In this document: in pieces, positions 54,463-64,000 of the stretch
Numbering within the stretch: the stretch's first letter is position 1
How the letters are laid out: each line of letters opens with the position of its first letter
Source: Euleptes europaea
Taxonomy: Eukaryota; Chordata; Lepidosauria; Squamata; Sphaerodactylidae
DNA: 64,000 nucleotides
Direction: 5' to 3'
Assembly (NCBI RefSeq): GCF_029931775.1
Contig: NC_079323.1
Span: forward strand, 31,452,882 to 31,516,881
The notes under the pieces: generated by a model
Databases searched by the model: none
What the model was told of the DNA's origin: nothing
Seen by the model: the letters and a program-made list of their open reading frames with translations, nothing else
Position numbers and translations under genes: made by a program

Positions 54463-57382
54463 CTAAGAAGGAGTAAAGCCATAAACAAACAAAAAGCCAT
54501 AAAAAGCCAAACAAAAAACAAATAATAAAGCCATAAACAAACAAAATCCCCAGGTCTGCTCCTTGGGTACAGTAAACCCAACGACAAAATTATTGTGAGG
54601 ATCTTTCTGATTGCTAAGAAATAGGCACCCACAGCCTAAATGACACATTTTGCTGAAACTAAAGAGAAGCTTGTTGGTTGGGTGTGATAAACCATGGTTC
54701 TAATGCTGACTAGTAGACCCTGTCAGCCAACTGATGAAAGTACTGATCCGGAACATGATGGCCCCTGAACATTTGCCTTGCCATGCACTGGCTGAACAGC
54801 AGCTTTTTCACATTTTAGTCACCATGATCGGGTGAACATACAGTAGTTCTGGGCCACCGTAAACACCAACAGGTTGAAATCTAAGGGCCCACAATACTTC
54901 ATTTTGTTTTTCTTGTGATGGCACATTTGAAAAGGGAAAGGACAGGTGAGTGGCAGCAGATCCATCCTTCTCTGTATCAAGATATATCTGCTATTCTGTC
55001 TCTTCTGTAACAGGGCAACCCAACCATAGCAGAATCACTGTGGTAACACAGCACTCAAGGGCCTTGCTGTGTCAGAGACCCGGATGTCCAGAACTTTCCT
55101 TCTGGACTGATTGCCAAAGTTGCTTTTTGACATTTAAAGAAATGCAGTATTCCCTAGAACAGCAACTAAAATCTAATGAATTCGTTCAAAGAGATGGGAT
55201 ATTTGTTCAACAGGAACTCAGAGGGAAAACAATTGCTCAAACAACGAAATCCATCAGGAAAAGAACAGATCAAATGCCACTTGAATGTCTTCTGTCTACT
55301 GGCCAATTCTAGCAGATCTGCTGCTGGCTCCTTTTAAAAAAGCTATCTTATAAACTTAAATGGGACAACTACTGAATAAATGGACTGAAGAAGAAGCCTG
55401 AAGCAGCTTGTAAAATAATGTGAAGCAGTACACAGCAGAAGGTGACATTTCAGAACAAACAAACAAACACTCAAACCTTTCTTCCTTCAAACATATTTCA
55501 AATGCAGTCATCCCTTCCGTTTCACTGAAGATTTCGGTTTTTGTTTTTTCATCCTTGCTTTCTTCCTTGTCTGGTTCCCCATTTTCTTTTAGGACTGCAT
55601 AAAGCAACAGAATTTCATTAATAAGCTGATATGGAAACAGAAACCCGGGCAGGGCCACACTATCAAATATTTCAAGGCAAGTCTTGTTAAAGTCACTCTG
55701 CTAAAAACTCAAACTAGCCATTTAAACCAAGGGTCCCCAGCGTGGTACCCATGGTTGCCATGGGGTCCACCAACATCTTCCGGGTGCCCACCAGATGTCT
55801 TTAGAAAGTGGGCGGGGACAGATGGAACTTTTACCCAGGAGGAGCCACTGCTGATTTCTCAGGTTGGCCAAGTCTGCAGTATGAACTGCAGAACATGAAA
55901 GATACTGCAGACTTGGCCAACCTGAGAAATCAGCAGTGGCTGAACATGGACTGACACAAACAGGACACAGGGTCATATTCCAAGACACTGAAAGACTGGA
56001 CAATTCTACCAACTATTTTGTCAGATTGCACAGAGAAGCCATTGAAATTCATAAACATCAGCACAACTTTAACAGAAAAGAAGAGAGTTTAAGAATGAAT
56101 AAGGCTTGGCTTCCTGTCCTAAAAACCTCCAGACTAACAAAGACTATAGTCAACAATAGCCATGGAGATTAGCTTTGGACTTCACACATTAACAGATCAC
56201 TTCAGGATACAATGGTTCCATATTAACATACCACACCGTCATTAGCACATTATCTTGATACTTACAGGACAATGATTACCACATTACTTTTGCAGGACAA
56301 TGACTCAGCTCAAACCCAACCCCTTTCTGACTATATCTTCCTACACACTTGACACTGAGAGACACTGTCCTTCAGTGTTACTCCTCTAAAGATGCCTGCC
56401 ACAGCTGCTGGCGAAACGTCAGGAAAGAAAATTCCAAGACCACGGTTACACAGCCCAGATAACCTACAAGAACCAATGTGCAGATATCTAATTAATTGGC
56501 TTATTTCTCTTTGACAGAATTCACAAGAGACCCACAGCCAATCAACACTCCATATTTGAGCTGACAGACTGTCAGCCTGCTGAAGGGAACTAAGTCAGAA
56601 ACTTTAGACTGCCACAGCAGGGGTGGTGTTGGGGTTTAGGGAGGCTTAAATTCCTGCTGGAAGTTCTGAGAAGGATAAAATCATCACAAAATTCACTGCA
56701 GCTGCAGAAAAGAATGCTTGAAAAGCCACTCCATCCTCTTGCAATCTAAAAGCTGGACTGGATTCCCCCCCCTAAAATGTTAGCTTCTTTTTCCAGCACA
56801 AATTACTGGGAAGCACAGTGAGGTACTCTTCAGTCTGTCTTACAAAAGAGGATAAAGGAGCACGGTTGCTCCCCTTTGCACCTTCAAATCTATATAACTT
56901 GTCATGCTGGAAGTGAGGTTTCTGAAAAATGTGATAAAAGATATGCTTGTCGGGTCTGAGTTACCCAGGCATGAAAAACACCAAGACCCAGCCATTAAGA
57001 AAGCCATCAAGCTGCTTTTTCTACCTTAATCTTCACACTTGCCATGTATGCGAACGACAGTTACTCAGCCTGGCTGAAAAATCCTTGGATGAAGGGAAAG
57101 TATAGTCCTTGCATATCCTAGTCAATCTACTAAGGAACTTTATTTTTACAGTGTATAAAAACACTAACAAAAACATCCTAAAAGTGTTTTATCCTGATTT
57201 CCACCCAAGCAAGGCTCCTAAGATAAATACCATCTCCATCAGGATCCGGATGACAACCGTAGTTGAAAGACAAGGCACAGCCTCTTTCTGTCACCTGGTA
57301 AGGAAAGCAACTCTCAAAAACATCCACTCCTCTTTCAATTAACTCCAGCACTTCATCTGGCCTGCCAATACCATGGATGAGC
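52996..57382 (-). CDS. QTRT2: QTRT2, queuine tRNA-ribosyltransferase accessory subunit 2 (partial: last three exons)
   Basis: QTRT2 is the non-catalytic partner of QTRT1. The heterodimer exchanges guanine for queuine at wobble position 34 of tRNA-Asp, -Asn, -His and -Tyr, with a mitochondria-associated location reported for the family. Joined minus-strand exons 57231-57382, 55477-55594 and 52996-53227 keep an open frame with matching phases (1-base and 2-base carries). They encode [31 protein letters not shown], an acidic linker, [20 protein letters not shown], the zinc motif GCLCYCC, and [23 protein letters not shown], all close to human QTRT2. The zinc ligands (C-x-C-x2-C and the later His) are present. 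About 167 codons, perhaps 40% of the protein, are in the window; the N-terminal exons were not found and probably lie beyond 64000. The gene faces DRD3 tail to tail. Confidence 0.93.
53236..54461 (+). mobile_element. 5'-truncated BovB (RTE) LINE with 9-bp TSD on the QTRT2 acceptor
   Basis: The + strand frame from 53237 to 54421 encodes [14 protein letters not shown], the RT motifs [28 protein letters not shown] and [12 protein letters not shown], then [15 protein letters not shown] and the C-terminal [13 protein letters not shown]. All are hallmarks of BovB. It is interrupted only by one TAG at 53723-53725 in the same frame, and has a small 15-bp internal duplication near 54241. The 3' end is the BovB signature (GTCGCCATGAGTCAGAAGCG) followed by (AC)n to 54461. 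CCTAAGAAG flanks it at 53227-53235 and 54462-54470. It lies antisense in the last QTRT2 intron. Confidence 0.93.
54471..55476. other. QTRT2 last intron remainder
   Basis: Includes AAACAAA-rich simple sequence after the BovB (about 54484-54545). No other exon was recognised. Confidence 0.5.
55477..55594 (-). CDS. QTRT2: QTRT2 penultimate coding exon
   Basis: Encodes [13 protein letters not shown], a Lys/Glu-rich linker, and [12 protein letters not shown] plus two bases of Arg. The start and end (LKENG, FEICLKE) align with human LLQQNG and FEINLKE; the linker is divergent. Acceptor TTGCTTTATGCAG, donor GTTTGAG (weak). Phases match both neighbours. Confidence 0.85.
55725..55842 (+). repeat. hAT-type element left-end fragment
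   Basis: GGGTCCCCAGCGTGGTACCC and TAGAAAGTGGGCGGGGACAG follow the left part of a hAT family common in reptiles. The right part is missing; it abuts the hairpin of the Penelope-like fragment. Confidence 0.6.
55843..55941. repeat. Perfect 40-bp inverted repeat with 19-bp loop
   Basis: Arms 55843-55882 and 55902-55941 are exact reverse complements (outer ends AGCCACTGCTG and CAGCAGTGGCT). The right arm is part of the Penelope-like coding sequence; the left arm is its inverted copy. Confidence 0.97.
55902..56475 (+). mobile_element. Penelope-like element 3' fragment
   Basis: The frame around 55906-56170 reads [18 protein letters not shown], then [20 protein letters not shown] and LPVLK. This is the conserved C-terminal tail following the GIY-YIG endonuclease of Penelope-like retroelements. 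The 3' UTR ends CTGCTGGCGAAACGTCAGGA and CACGGTTACACAGCCCAGAT, a familiar reptile Penelope terminus. It is 5'-truncated, with an inverted piece at the truncation. It lies in a QTRT2 intron. Confidence 0.85.
56476..57230. other. QTRT2 intron, no recognised repeat
   Basis: Single-copy-looking intronic DNA between the Penelope-like fragment and the exon at 57231. Confidence 0.45.
57231..57382 (-). CDS. QTRT2: QTRT2 internal coding exon
   Basis: Starts with G completing an Arg codon (human ..R-LISG), then [40 protein letters not shown] and PDPDGD, ending with one base of Val. RPDEV and [12 protein letters not shown] are nearly invariant in QTRT2. Acceptor ATCTTTTACAG, donor GTATTTAT. The catalytic Asp of QTRT1 is not expected in this subunit. 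Confidence 0.93.
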
Positions 57383-57492
57383 CTGTAAAAGATACAGAGA
57401 AAAAAGCCATGGTCAGAAGTGATCGGGTTTTATGGCAGCCTATTAATTCTGTTTCTCTCTCCACATATATCTTTGTGGGTATAATTTAAAGA

Positions 57493-60128
57493 TGTAGAGA
57501 AGCTGGAACATGTCCAGAGGAGGGCAACAAAGATGGTGAGGGGTCTGGAGACCAAGTCCTATAAGGAAAGGTTGAAGGAGCTGGGTATGTTTAGTCTGAA
57601 GAGAAGACTGAGAGGGGATATGATAACTATCTTCAAGTACTTGAAGGGCTGTCATTGTCACAGGCAACCATGTGTGAACAGGATTTTGATATGAAAACAT
57701 GTCCCATTAGGCTTCATAAGGATAGAAATGTGTTAAAATGTGTTAAAAAGATGTTATGTCACTTCATAGACTGGAACACCTTTGACTGTATAAGCTCAAG
57801 GCTTACTTGTTATGCTGTAGAATCCAACCCAAGATTCTGCTGCTATAATCATTTAATACAGCTGTCACAGCTAAAGGTCACAGCTGCAGGTGTGCTCATC
57901 TGATTAAATAAAACATACTGCTTGACAAGGAATGATAGACAAGGTCATATCTACTAACTACTGCAGATGGCAGTCAAGTGTATAGTTCTGCTTATAAGGC
58001 CTATTGATTAACTACTGGCTAAGTTACTGTTTATTTATAGAATGCTTTAGCTAAGGGACTCTAGAACCAAAGTTGACTGGACCTATTCCAGCACATCTCC
58101 AAGATAAAGGCTCTGAAAAGATATAAATAGAGACATTTCTCTGACTACAAGTTAGAGAAGATCCTGATGGTCTAAACCTACTGACCTATGGACTTCCTCC
58201 ATCTACCAAAGATGTAAAACCTTGGCAGCCTAATTCTTGCGTGAATTAGGAATCTGATTCTTGCGTGAATTGGGAACAATCATTTATACTTGTCTCTAAG
58301 TCTGGAGAACTCTCACAGAGAGAGGTATTATGCCACACAGTCTGTCTTTCTGAAGACTGATTGTCTGAGATAACTGTCTATACAATGCTTCATCCTAAAT
58401 ATGTGATGAAGACCCTTAATCTAAGGATTATAAGGGTATGGATCTTATCATACTTGAGTATGGTGTCACTTATAGAAGCCATTGGCCAAATATAAGTCCT
58501 CATAAGATTTATCTTATGTACAGACTTCCTAGTTCTGACAGTCAAGATGTAAATGCAGCTTCTCTAAGAAGCCCACTACCAGAGCATATTCCAGGGGTTT
58601 CTCTACACAAGGAGGAAGCACTGAATATACTCTGCAGTCAGTTCTAAGACTGAGGTCTCACACAGAACTGTCTGACATACACATGCATACACAAACATGC
58701 ATCACAGCCAACAATGGCTAACACATAGAATTACTCCAATTGGAATACATATAATTGGAATACATGGATGGAGATCCATGGAGCCTTAAGCTCTTAAACT
58801 GAACTATACTCAGTACTCTTTAAGACTGGCACTGCCAGAGAGATTGTAGAATAGAGTTTATACTCTATAATGTTAAGCTTTACACATAGCTTCAAATATT
58901 GATTAATTACAGTACCCAAACCATCAAGGTGGCTCTTAGCTATACAGCAATGCTTACAGCAAAGCATACTCAAAGATGGCTTTCACATAGCCTTATCTAA
59001 TTTCAACATGGGCTTCAGACCCATAAACCTCAAACATATAGAGACTCTATGGTCTCATGCCTTCAGTCACAAACAGACTGCTGGAAGAGCTATAGTATCA
59101 GCTCTAACATGAAACTATGGAACCAAAGAGATCGCTCCTACCTTTACAACTACTAAAGGCATTGAAATAACAGAGTAATAAAATAAACAAGAACCAACAG
59201 AGTAATACTTAGAGAATACCTGAAGGAAATCTAACTATTCTAAGTGAACTTATAGAATCCTTACAGAAGCTCTGCTATGACATGACTGGGTAAAGTATGT
59301 CTTATATTTAAATAAATTGAATTAGAATACTTATTCAATGCACTAACCATTATTTTACAAGATTTCTGTAAACTGTATTATTTCCTGAATGAAATACGTA
59401 CTTGGGAAACTCTCATATAGAGTCATAGAGATTGTTGATATTGCTAATATTGCTTGCATACATAAGATAGTATTTTGTTCCTGTTGAACTAACTAATATA
59501 GTTTTTATTTCTGTAACCATTTACATGTATATATTTTATGTGAAATAAATAGTATTTTATTCATATATTCTTTTCATATTTTTACTGGAACATTTCAAGA
59601 GAAAGTCTATCTCACAAGAGGTGGAAAGTGTTGATCCCTGCTTAGTGGGTAACAGGCTGAATAAGATAAAATATCGCTTTTCAGGAAGGGGTCGATTCTA
59701 AGAGCTTAGTTACTTTGACGGCACGGACCGCGACATCATATAGAGGATGGTGCCAAGTTGTTTTCTGATGCCCCAGAAGGTCGGACCAGAACCAACAGGT
59801 TGAAATTAAATTAAAAGAGTTTCCATCTAGACATCAGGGAGAATTTTCTAACAGTCAGAGCGGTTCCTCAGTGGAACAGGCTTCCTTGGGAGGTGGTAAG
59901 CACTCCTTCTCTGGAGGTTTTTAAGAAGAGGCTAGATGGCCATCTGTCAGCAATGCTGATTCTATGACCTTAGACAGATCCTGAGGGGGGGGGCATCTTG
60001 GCCATCTTCTGGGCATGGAGTAGGGGTCACTGGGGGTGTGGGGGGAGGTAGTTGTGAATTTCCTGCATTGTGCAGGGGGTTGGACTAGATGACCTGGTGG
60101 TCCCTTCCAACTCTATGATTTGTGATTC
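57493..60128 (+). mobile_element. CR1 LINE 3' end, split by an LTR-like fossil
   Basis: Two pieces, 57493-57655 and 59736-60128, join into the CR1 ORF2 C-terminus and 3' UTR ([19 protein letters not shown]-type reading, then GTGCAGGGGGTTGGACTAGA). The 3' end has the ATTCT-type repeat end of CR1. The intact relative at 62220-62756 shows exactly where the insertion fell. Confidence 0.9.
57656..59735. mobile_element. LTR-like fossil inserted in CR1, 2.08 kb (TSD TCAT)
   Basis: Begins TGTCACAGG and ends GCGACA (TG..CA ends with inverted TGTC/GACA). It is flanked by TCAT at 57652-57655 and 59736-59739. A TATA-like GATATAAATAG near 58121 and AATAAA motifs near 59313 and 59544 suit a + oriented LTR. 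No coding region and no second LTR copy were found, so a long solo LTR (Gypsy- or ERV-type) is the best reading. It is younger than the host CR1. Orientation and family are uncertain. Confidence 0.55.
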
Positions 60129-60984
60129 TAAACTGCACAAAGCTTATTAGTTAACTCATAAACACACAATAATAACCAATCCTAAACATTACATGGCATG
60201 ATAACAAAACAAATCAACAACCATCTCACCACACACATACACAAAGTAACAAACCTACTAAAGCATCTCTCCAAAAACCTAACAGACAGCCTCACATTCT
60301 TTCCTAAGCACCTGGAGAACTAGCATCACTGGACTTTATCTGAGAGTTGTTCTATAATGCACAGAACCACTAATAATGCACGTAAGAGGCCCTGGCCCTG
60401 CCATACCGTAAGGGTTAAAGGAAACATAAGATATACTTTCATCTAAGTAGGACTCAGATTGTATAAAGGTTTATAGTTCAACGGCAGCATAAGCAAAGGA
60501 CCAAGTCTGGGGACTCCTTGGGTTGCATTCTCCTTCCCCTTCCCAGGTTGCATTTGAGGGAAGGAAGGTGGGGAAGGAGCTATAATGGCAAACCATGATT
60601 TGTTCTGTGTGACTCACAGAACTCATGTCACAAGTGACACAAATAGCACAAAGTTCATTGTTTATTCAGTTTTACTTCCATAGCACCTTCAGTGTATAAA
60701 GCAAGGTTACAATGCTGAGGATGCCTGTTTTTTGGTTTCTAACACAGGCCTTCCATTTGAAGTCAGCCTTAAGATGGCACAAGCAGTCTCTAAATCAAAC
60801 CCCTGAGAAGTACCAACTAACTACTTGTAAAGAGTCTCTTAACTCAGTGACTGTACTGAATGCAGGGCCGGATCTTAAGAGATGGCGAAGTGCAAACTCA
60901 TTTCATTCTATTTGCCCATGCCAAACATTCTCGCTCTTTAGCTAGCTTGCATAAAAATTGATGAGACTCAACAGTACTTGCCAG
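60129..60984. other. QTRT2 intron or upstream flank, no recognised features
   Basis: A- and C-rich sequence without a recognisable QTRT2 exon on either strand. Confidence 0.4.
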
Positions 60985-61095
60985 AGTAGTGGTGGTGGGG
61001 AAAGGCAATTAACCTATTTGCTGATCTTGCATGGAGCAGGGGTTGGACTAGATGGCCTGTATGGCCCCTTCCAACTCTAGGATTCTATGATTTTT
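60985..61095 (+). repeat. CR1 3' terminal fragment
   Basis: TTGCATGGAGCAGGGGTTGG, ACTAGATGGCC, CCCCTTCCAACTCTAGGATT then CTATGATT, the CR1 3' terminus. A different CR1 subfamily from the 62220 copy. Confidence 0.85.
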
Positions 61096-61978
61096 GGGAC
61101 CTTTCTGGATAGAAGAGCCATGCTCCTCCAAAACGGAAGAAAAACCACCAACCACAAAAAGATGTATGGTATTGATGGCTTCTTGCATATTTCTCCTTCA
61201 TGTACCCATCGAGGTCACATTAGCTCATTTTATTCAAACTATTTTTTTTTTCAAATGCATGTTCCCAACAGCCAGCACTAAAACGTTCCCCAGGGGACTT
61301 GACAATACAGCTGGATTCACCCATGCTTCTTGCGTTATTATTAGCGATGGCAATACTAGACTCCAAATTCAGCTGGCAGCTTTGTCAAAGATCTGGGAGG
61401 TGAAGAAACAGCATTTTGCTCTCCCGCAGGAATGGTGGCAGTGCTGACAACTGTATAAGCTAATTTAGGTCAATACGCATAGAACATGGCTGGAAAAATA
61501 TATAGTGCAGGAACAAATTGCCTTTTTAGTGCTGACTTTCTCCCGCCCCGTTGTATAATTAAACTCAGGCTCTCGGAAACTACCAGCACAAGTCGTTGTA
61601 CTTTTATGCTTCTGTGATAGTAAACGACTATCCGGTTAACAAAGCAATTATGGACGCAATTAACAACTGCAATTGCCTAACTGCAAATCTTCTAGCAGCA
61701 TTCAAGGTTGCTTCTCATTAAAAACATTTTGATGTTGGTCAATATTTGACAGGGGTGCTTGTCTTCACCACCACTGTTGAAGCTGCCACCTACCTAAGTG
61801 GAGGACAACCAGGAAGAGGAGGGCAGCTGGGTCAGAGGAAGCTGAGGCAGCAGGCGGTTGTGGGACCGTACAGTGTCTTGTCCCACTTGGCTAGCTGGGC
61901 AGACAAGAAGAGTGGGAAGCCATCCCTGGCCAAGGAGGACAAAACCCTAACTACCTCAGAAGCAAATGGTTTGGTGTA
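61096..61978. other. No recognised features
   Basis: A 117-residue + strand open frame (61094-61447) shows no similarity I recognise. No QTRT2-like exon was found. Confidence 0.4.
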
Positions 61979-62219
61979 GAGAGCCAGCGTGGTGCAGGGT
62001 TAAGAGCGGCGGACTCTGGTGAACCAGGTTTGATTCCCCAGTCCTCCAAATGAAGCCGGCTGGGTGACCTTGGGCCAGTCACAGTTCTCTCAGAACCCCT
62101 CTCAGCCTCACCTACCTCACAAGGTGCCTGTAGTGTGTGTGTGGGGGAAGGCAATTGTAAGCTGCTTTGAGACTCCTTATGGAGAGAAAAAGCAGGGTAT
62201 AAAAACCAACTCTTCTTCT
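61979..62219 (+). mobile_element. tRNA-derived SINE, single-box-B form
   Basis: GAGAGCCAGCGTGGTGCAGG head, one B box (GGTTTGATTCCCC near 62028), GGCTGGGTGACCTTGGGC body, and a GGGTATAAAAACCAACTCTT tail with TCTTC. It lacks the internal duplication of the 20927, 30108 and 52233 copies. A CR1 copy abuts its 3' end. Confidence 0.9.
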
Positions 62220-62756
62220 GTCCAGAGGAAGGCACAAAGATGGTGAGGGGTCTGGAGACCAAGTCCTATGAGGAAAGGTTGAAGGAAGTGGATATGTTTA
62301 GCCTGAAGAGGAGAAGACTGAGAGTGGATATGATAACCACCTTCAAGCACTTGAAGGGCTGTCATATAGAGGATGGTGCTGAGTTGTTTTCTGTTGCCCG
62401 AGAAGGTCGGACAAGAACCAACGGGTTGAAATTAAATCAAAAGAGTTTCCGCCTAGACATTAGGAAGAATTTTCTAACAGTTAGAGTGGTTCCTCAGTGG
62501 AACAGGCTTCCTCGGGAGGTGGTAAGTGCTCCTTCCCTGGAGGTTTTTAAGCAGAGGCTAGGTGGCCATCTGTCAGCAATGCTGATTCTATGACTTTAGG
62601 CAGTTCATGAGAGGGAGGGCATCTTGGCATCTTCTGGGTATGGAGTAGGGGTCACTGGGGGTGTGGGGGAGGTAGTTGTGAATTTCCTGCATTGTGCAGG
62701 GGGTTGGACTAGATGACCCTGGTGGTCCCTTCCAACTCTAGGATTCTATGATTTTG
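62220..62756 (+). mobile_element. CR1 LINE 3' end, uninterrupted
   Basis: The frame 62240-62593 stays open for 117 codons with [39 protein letters not shown] and SLEVFKQRL, the CR1 ORF2 C-terminus. The 3' UTR ends GTCCCTTCCAACTCTAGGAT then TCTATGATTT. 5'-truncated and fairly young. Confidence 0.93.
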
Positions 62757-64000
62757 TTAAAGGCACCAACCCCCGTTGCCTGAGCTGCTGCCATTAAAGC
62801 CTGCAAAAAGCAGCAGCCATTCTACTGCTCTTCACAAGCTTGGTCAGGCTATTCTTGGAGGGCAGAAGTCTCTTAACCACAGGATATAGTCCAGCCCAAG
62901 CAGCTTGCCTGGGAAGCAGGGAGAACAGGGGAAAGCCTGCTGAAGTGGCTCCAGCCCCTCTCCCAACATACCTGCCCCAAACCCCTTTTAGAGGTGAAAC
63001 CCGCTTCATGCTGCTTAGTTCAAGCTAGGGACAAACAATTCTCCAAGGCAGGCGAGTGTTATGATGAAGTGTTATGGGACAAGGCTGGTGGGGAACAGCC
63101 ACCTTCCTACCTTCCATCCCTGCAGCCCTCTCCACTGCCTGTTGGGAACTGGAGCATCCCCAAGCCAAGCCAGCCACCTGGACAATCCAGGTAATGGAGC
63201 CACTGAAATATGGAGTGCTGCATAAAATATGGTTGAGTATCATGAAGCAATTAACATGCATGTGATGTTGCTGAGGAAAAGCACTGTAACTTCTCCCCAC
63301 ACCCTGCACTACGCCTGCATACTGTGAAGTTGTGGTGCTGAAAACACATACCCTCCTGAAGAGGGAGTAGGATTTTTTTTTTAATGCTGCCAAAGGCCAT
63401 TACATTTTTAATTGTCTAGATAAGCCCTAAAGGTAATATTTTTTACATCCTGCAGAAATAAGTTAATAGTCTTCAGCCATTGAAAAAGGTGTGTGCGCAA
63501 GTGGGGAGGTTAGTAGAAGAAATGCAATTTCCATGTAAAACAGACATGTAGATCTACCAACTCCAGGCAAACACAAAACAGCCCTTTTCCATATGTTTAC
63601 TTTGCAAGCATGGCACAACATTATTGTAGGATAAACAACATAATATGGTACCCATCACACAATATGAATACCAATTTTTAATACAATTTCTATACATGAA
63701 TTTTTTGCAAAAAGCAATGGATTGTTCATTTTAGCAGCAATATATAACATAGTGTAAATTGATGTAAATATAGAATATATTTCTACCAATTTGTCATATA
63801 GTCTTTAGTCTATTATACATATAAACAAACAGGAATATAACTGGTAATTCATCAGGTACAGATTTCAAAGAAGGGACAAAGATATTGAATTCTTTGCTAG
63901 GTGTTTATTTTGCTAACAAGCCAAAGCTTTCTTAATGTTTTCTTATCAAATTGAAAACTACTAGGCATATCAGATGGAGACATCATCAGGTGAAATTTTC
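62757..64000. other. Right end of window, no recognised features
   Basis: Open frames up to 122 residues (63025-63393, minus) show no similarity I recognise. A T-run is near 63373. Upstream QTRT2 exons were not seen here. Confidence 0.4.

Noticed and set aside
62240-62593. 117-codon open frame as a possible host exon
   Set aside because: It is the C-terminal part of CR1 ORF2, repeated at 57493 and 34094.
1-64000. CRISPR arrays, operons or prokaryotic defence systems
   Set aside because: None seen. Intron-containing vertebrate genes and retroelements make this a eukaryotic nuclear window; the short tandem repeats lack regular spacers.

Overview
This is a vertebrate nuclear window. The repeat mix (BovB and CR1 LINEs, L1, tRNA-derived and 5S rRNA-derived SINEs with BovB-like tails, many short hAT-type elements with 8-bp target duplications) points to a squamate reptile. 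A gecko-like lizard is my guess, but the species cannot be fixed from sequence alone.

Two host genes are recognisable. DRD3 (dopamine D3 receptor) lies on the + strand as six coding exons from 4105 to 31228. Every junction has GT..AG and a consistent phase, and the joined frame is 1263 nt (420 residues plus stop). The 3' end of QTRT2 (accessory subunit of the queuine tRNA-ribosyltransferase) lies on the - strand as three exons: 57231-57382, 55477-55594 and 52996-53227. Its earlier exons are not visible and probably lie beyond 64000. The genes face each other tail to tail, as I recall for human chromosome 3q13, with about 21.8 kb between stop codons.

Layout: 1-4104 is DRD3 upstream sequence with a three-unit degenerate tandem repeat. 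4105-31228 is DRD3; its 17.9-kb first intron holds a full-length L1 (5756-11861, 23-bp target duplication, ORF1 open, ORF2 with one frame change), SINEs, a short solo LTR fossil and several hAT-type MITEs. 31229-52995 is intergenic, with a degraded BovB carrying nested insertions, a 1.68-kb hAT-like fold-back element, 5S-derived SINEs, a long-TIR MITE and an L1 tail. 52996-64000 is the QTRT2 3' region, with a BovB on the last splice acceptor, a Penelope-like fragment with a perfect 40-bp hairpin, and CR1 copies, one split by a 2.08-kb LTR-like fossil.

The most interesting observation is at QTRT2. A BovB LINE (53236-54461) is flanked by a 9-bp target duplication that contains the last splice acceptor itself. 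The acceptor next to the exon is therefore preceded by antisense BovB sequence, while a second copy of the acceptor sits on the far side of the element. No CRISPR array, prokaryotic operon or new enzyme system is present. The novelty is in transposon structure and in how transposons meet host splicing.
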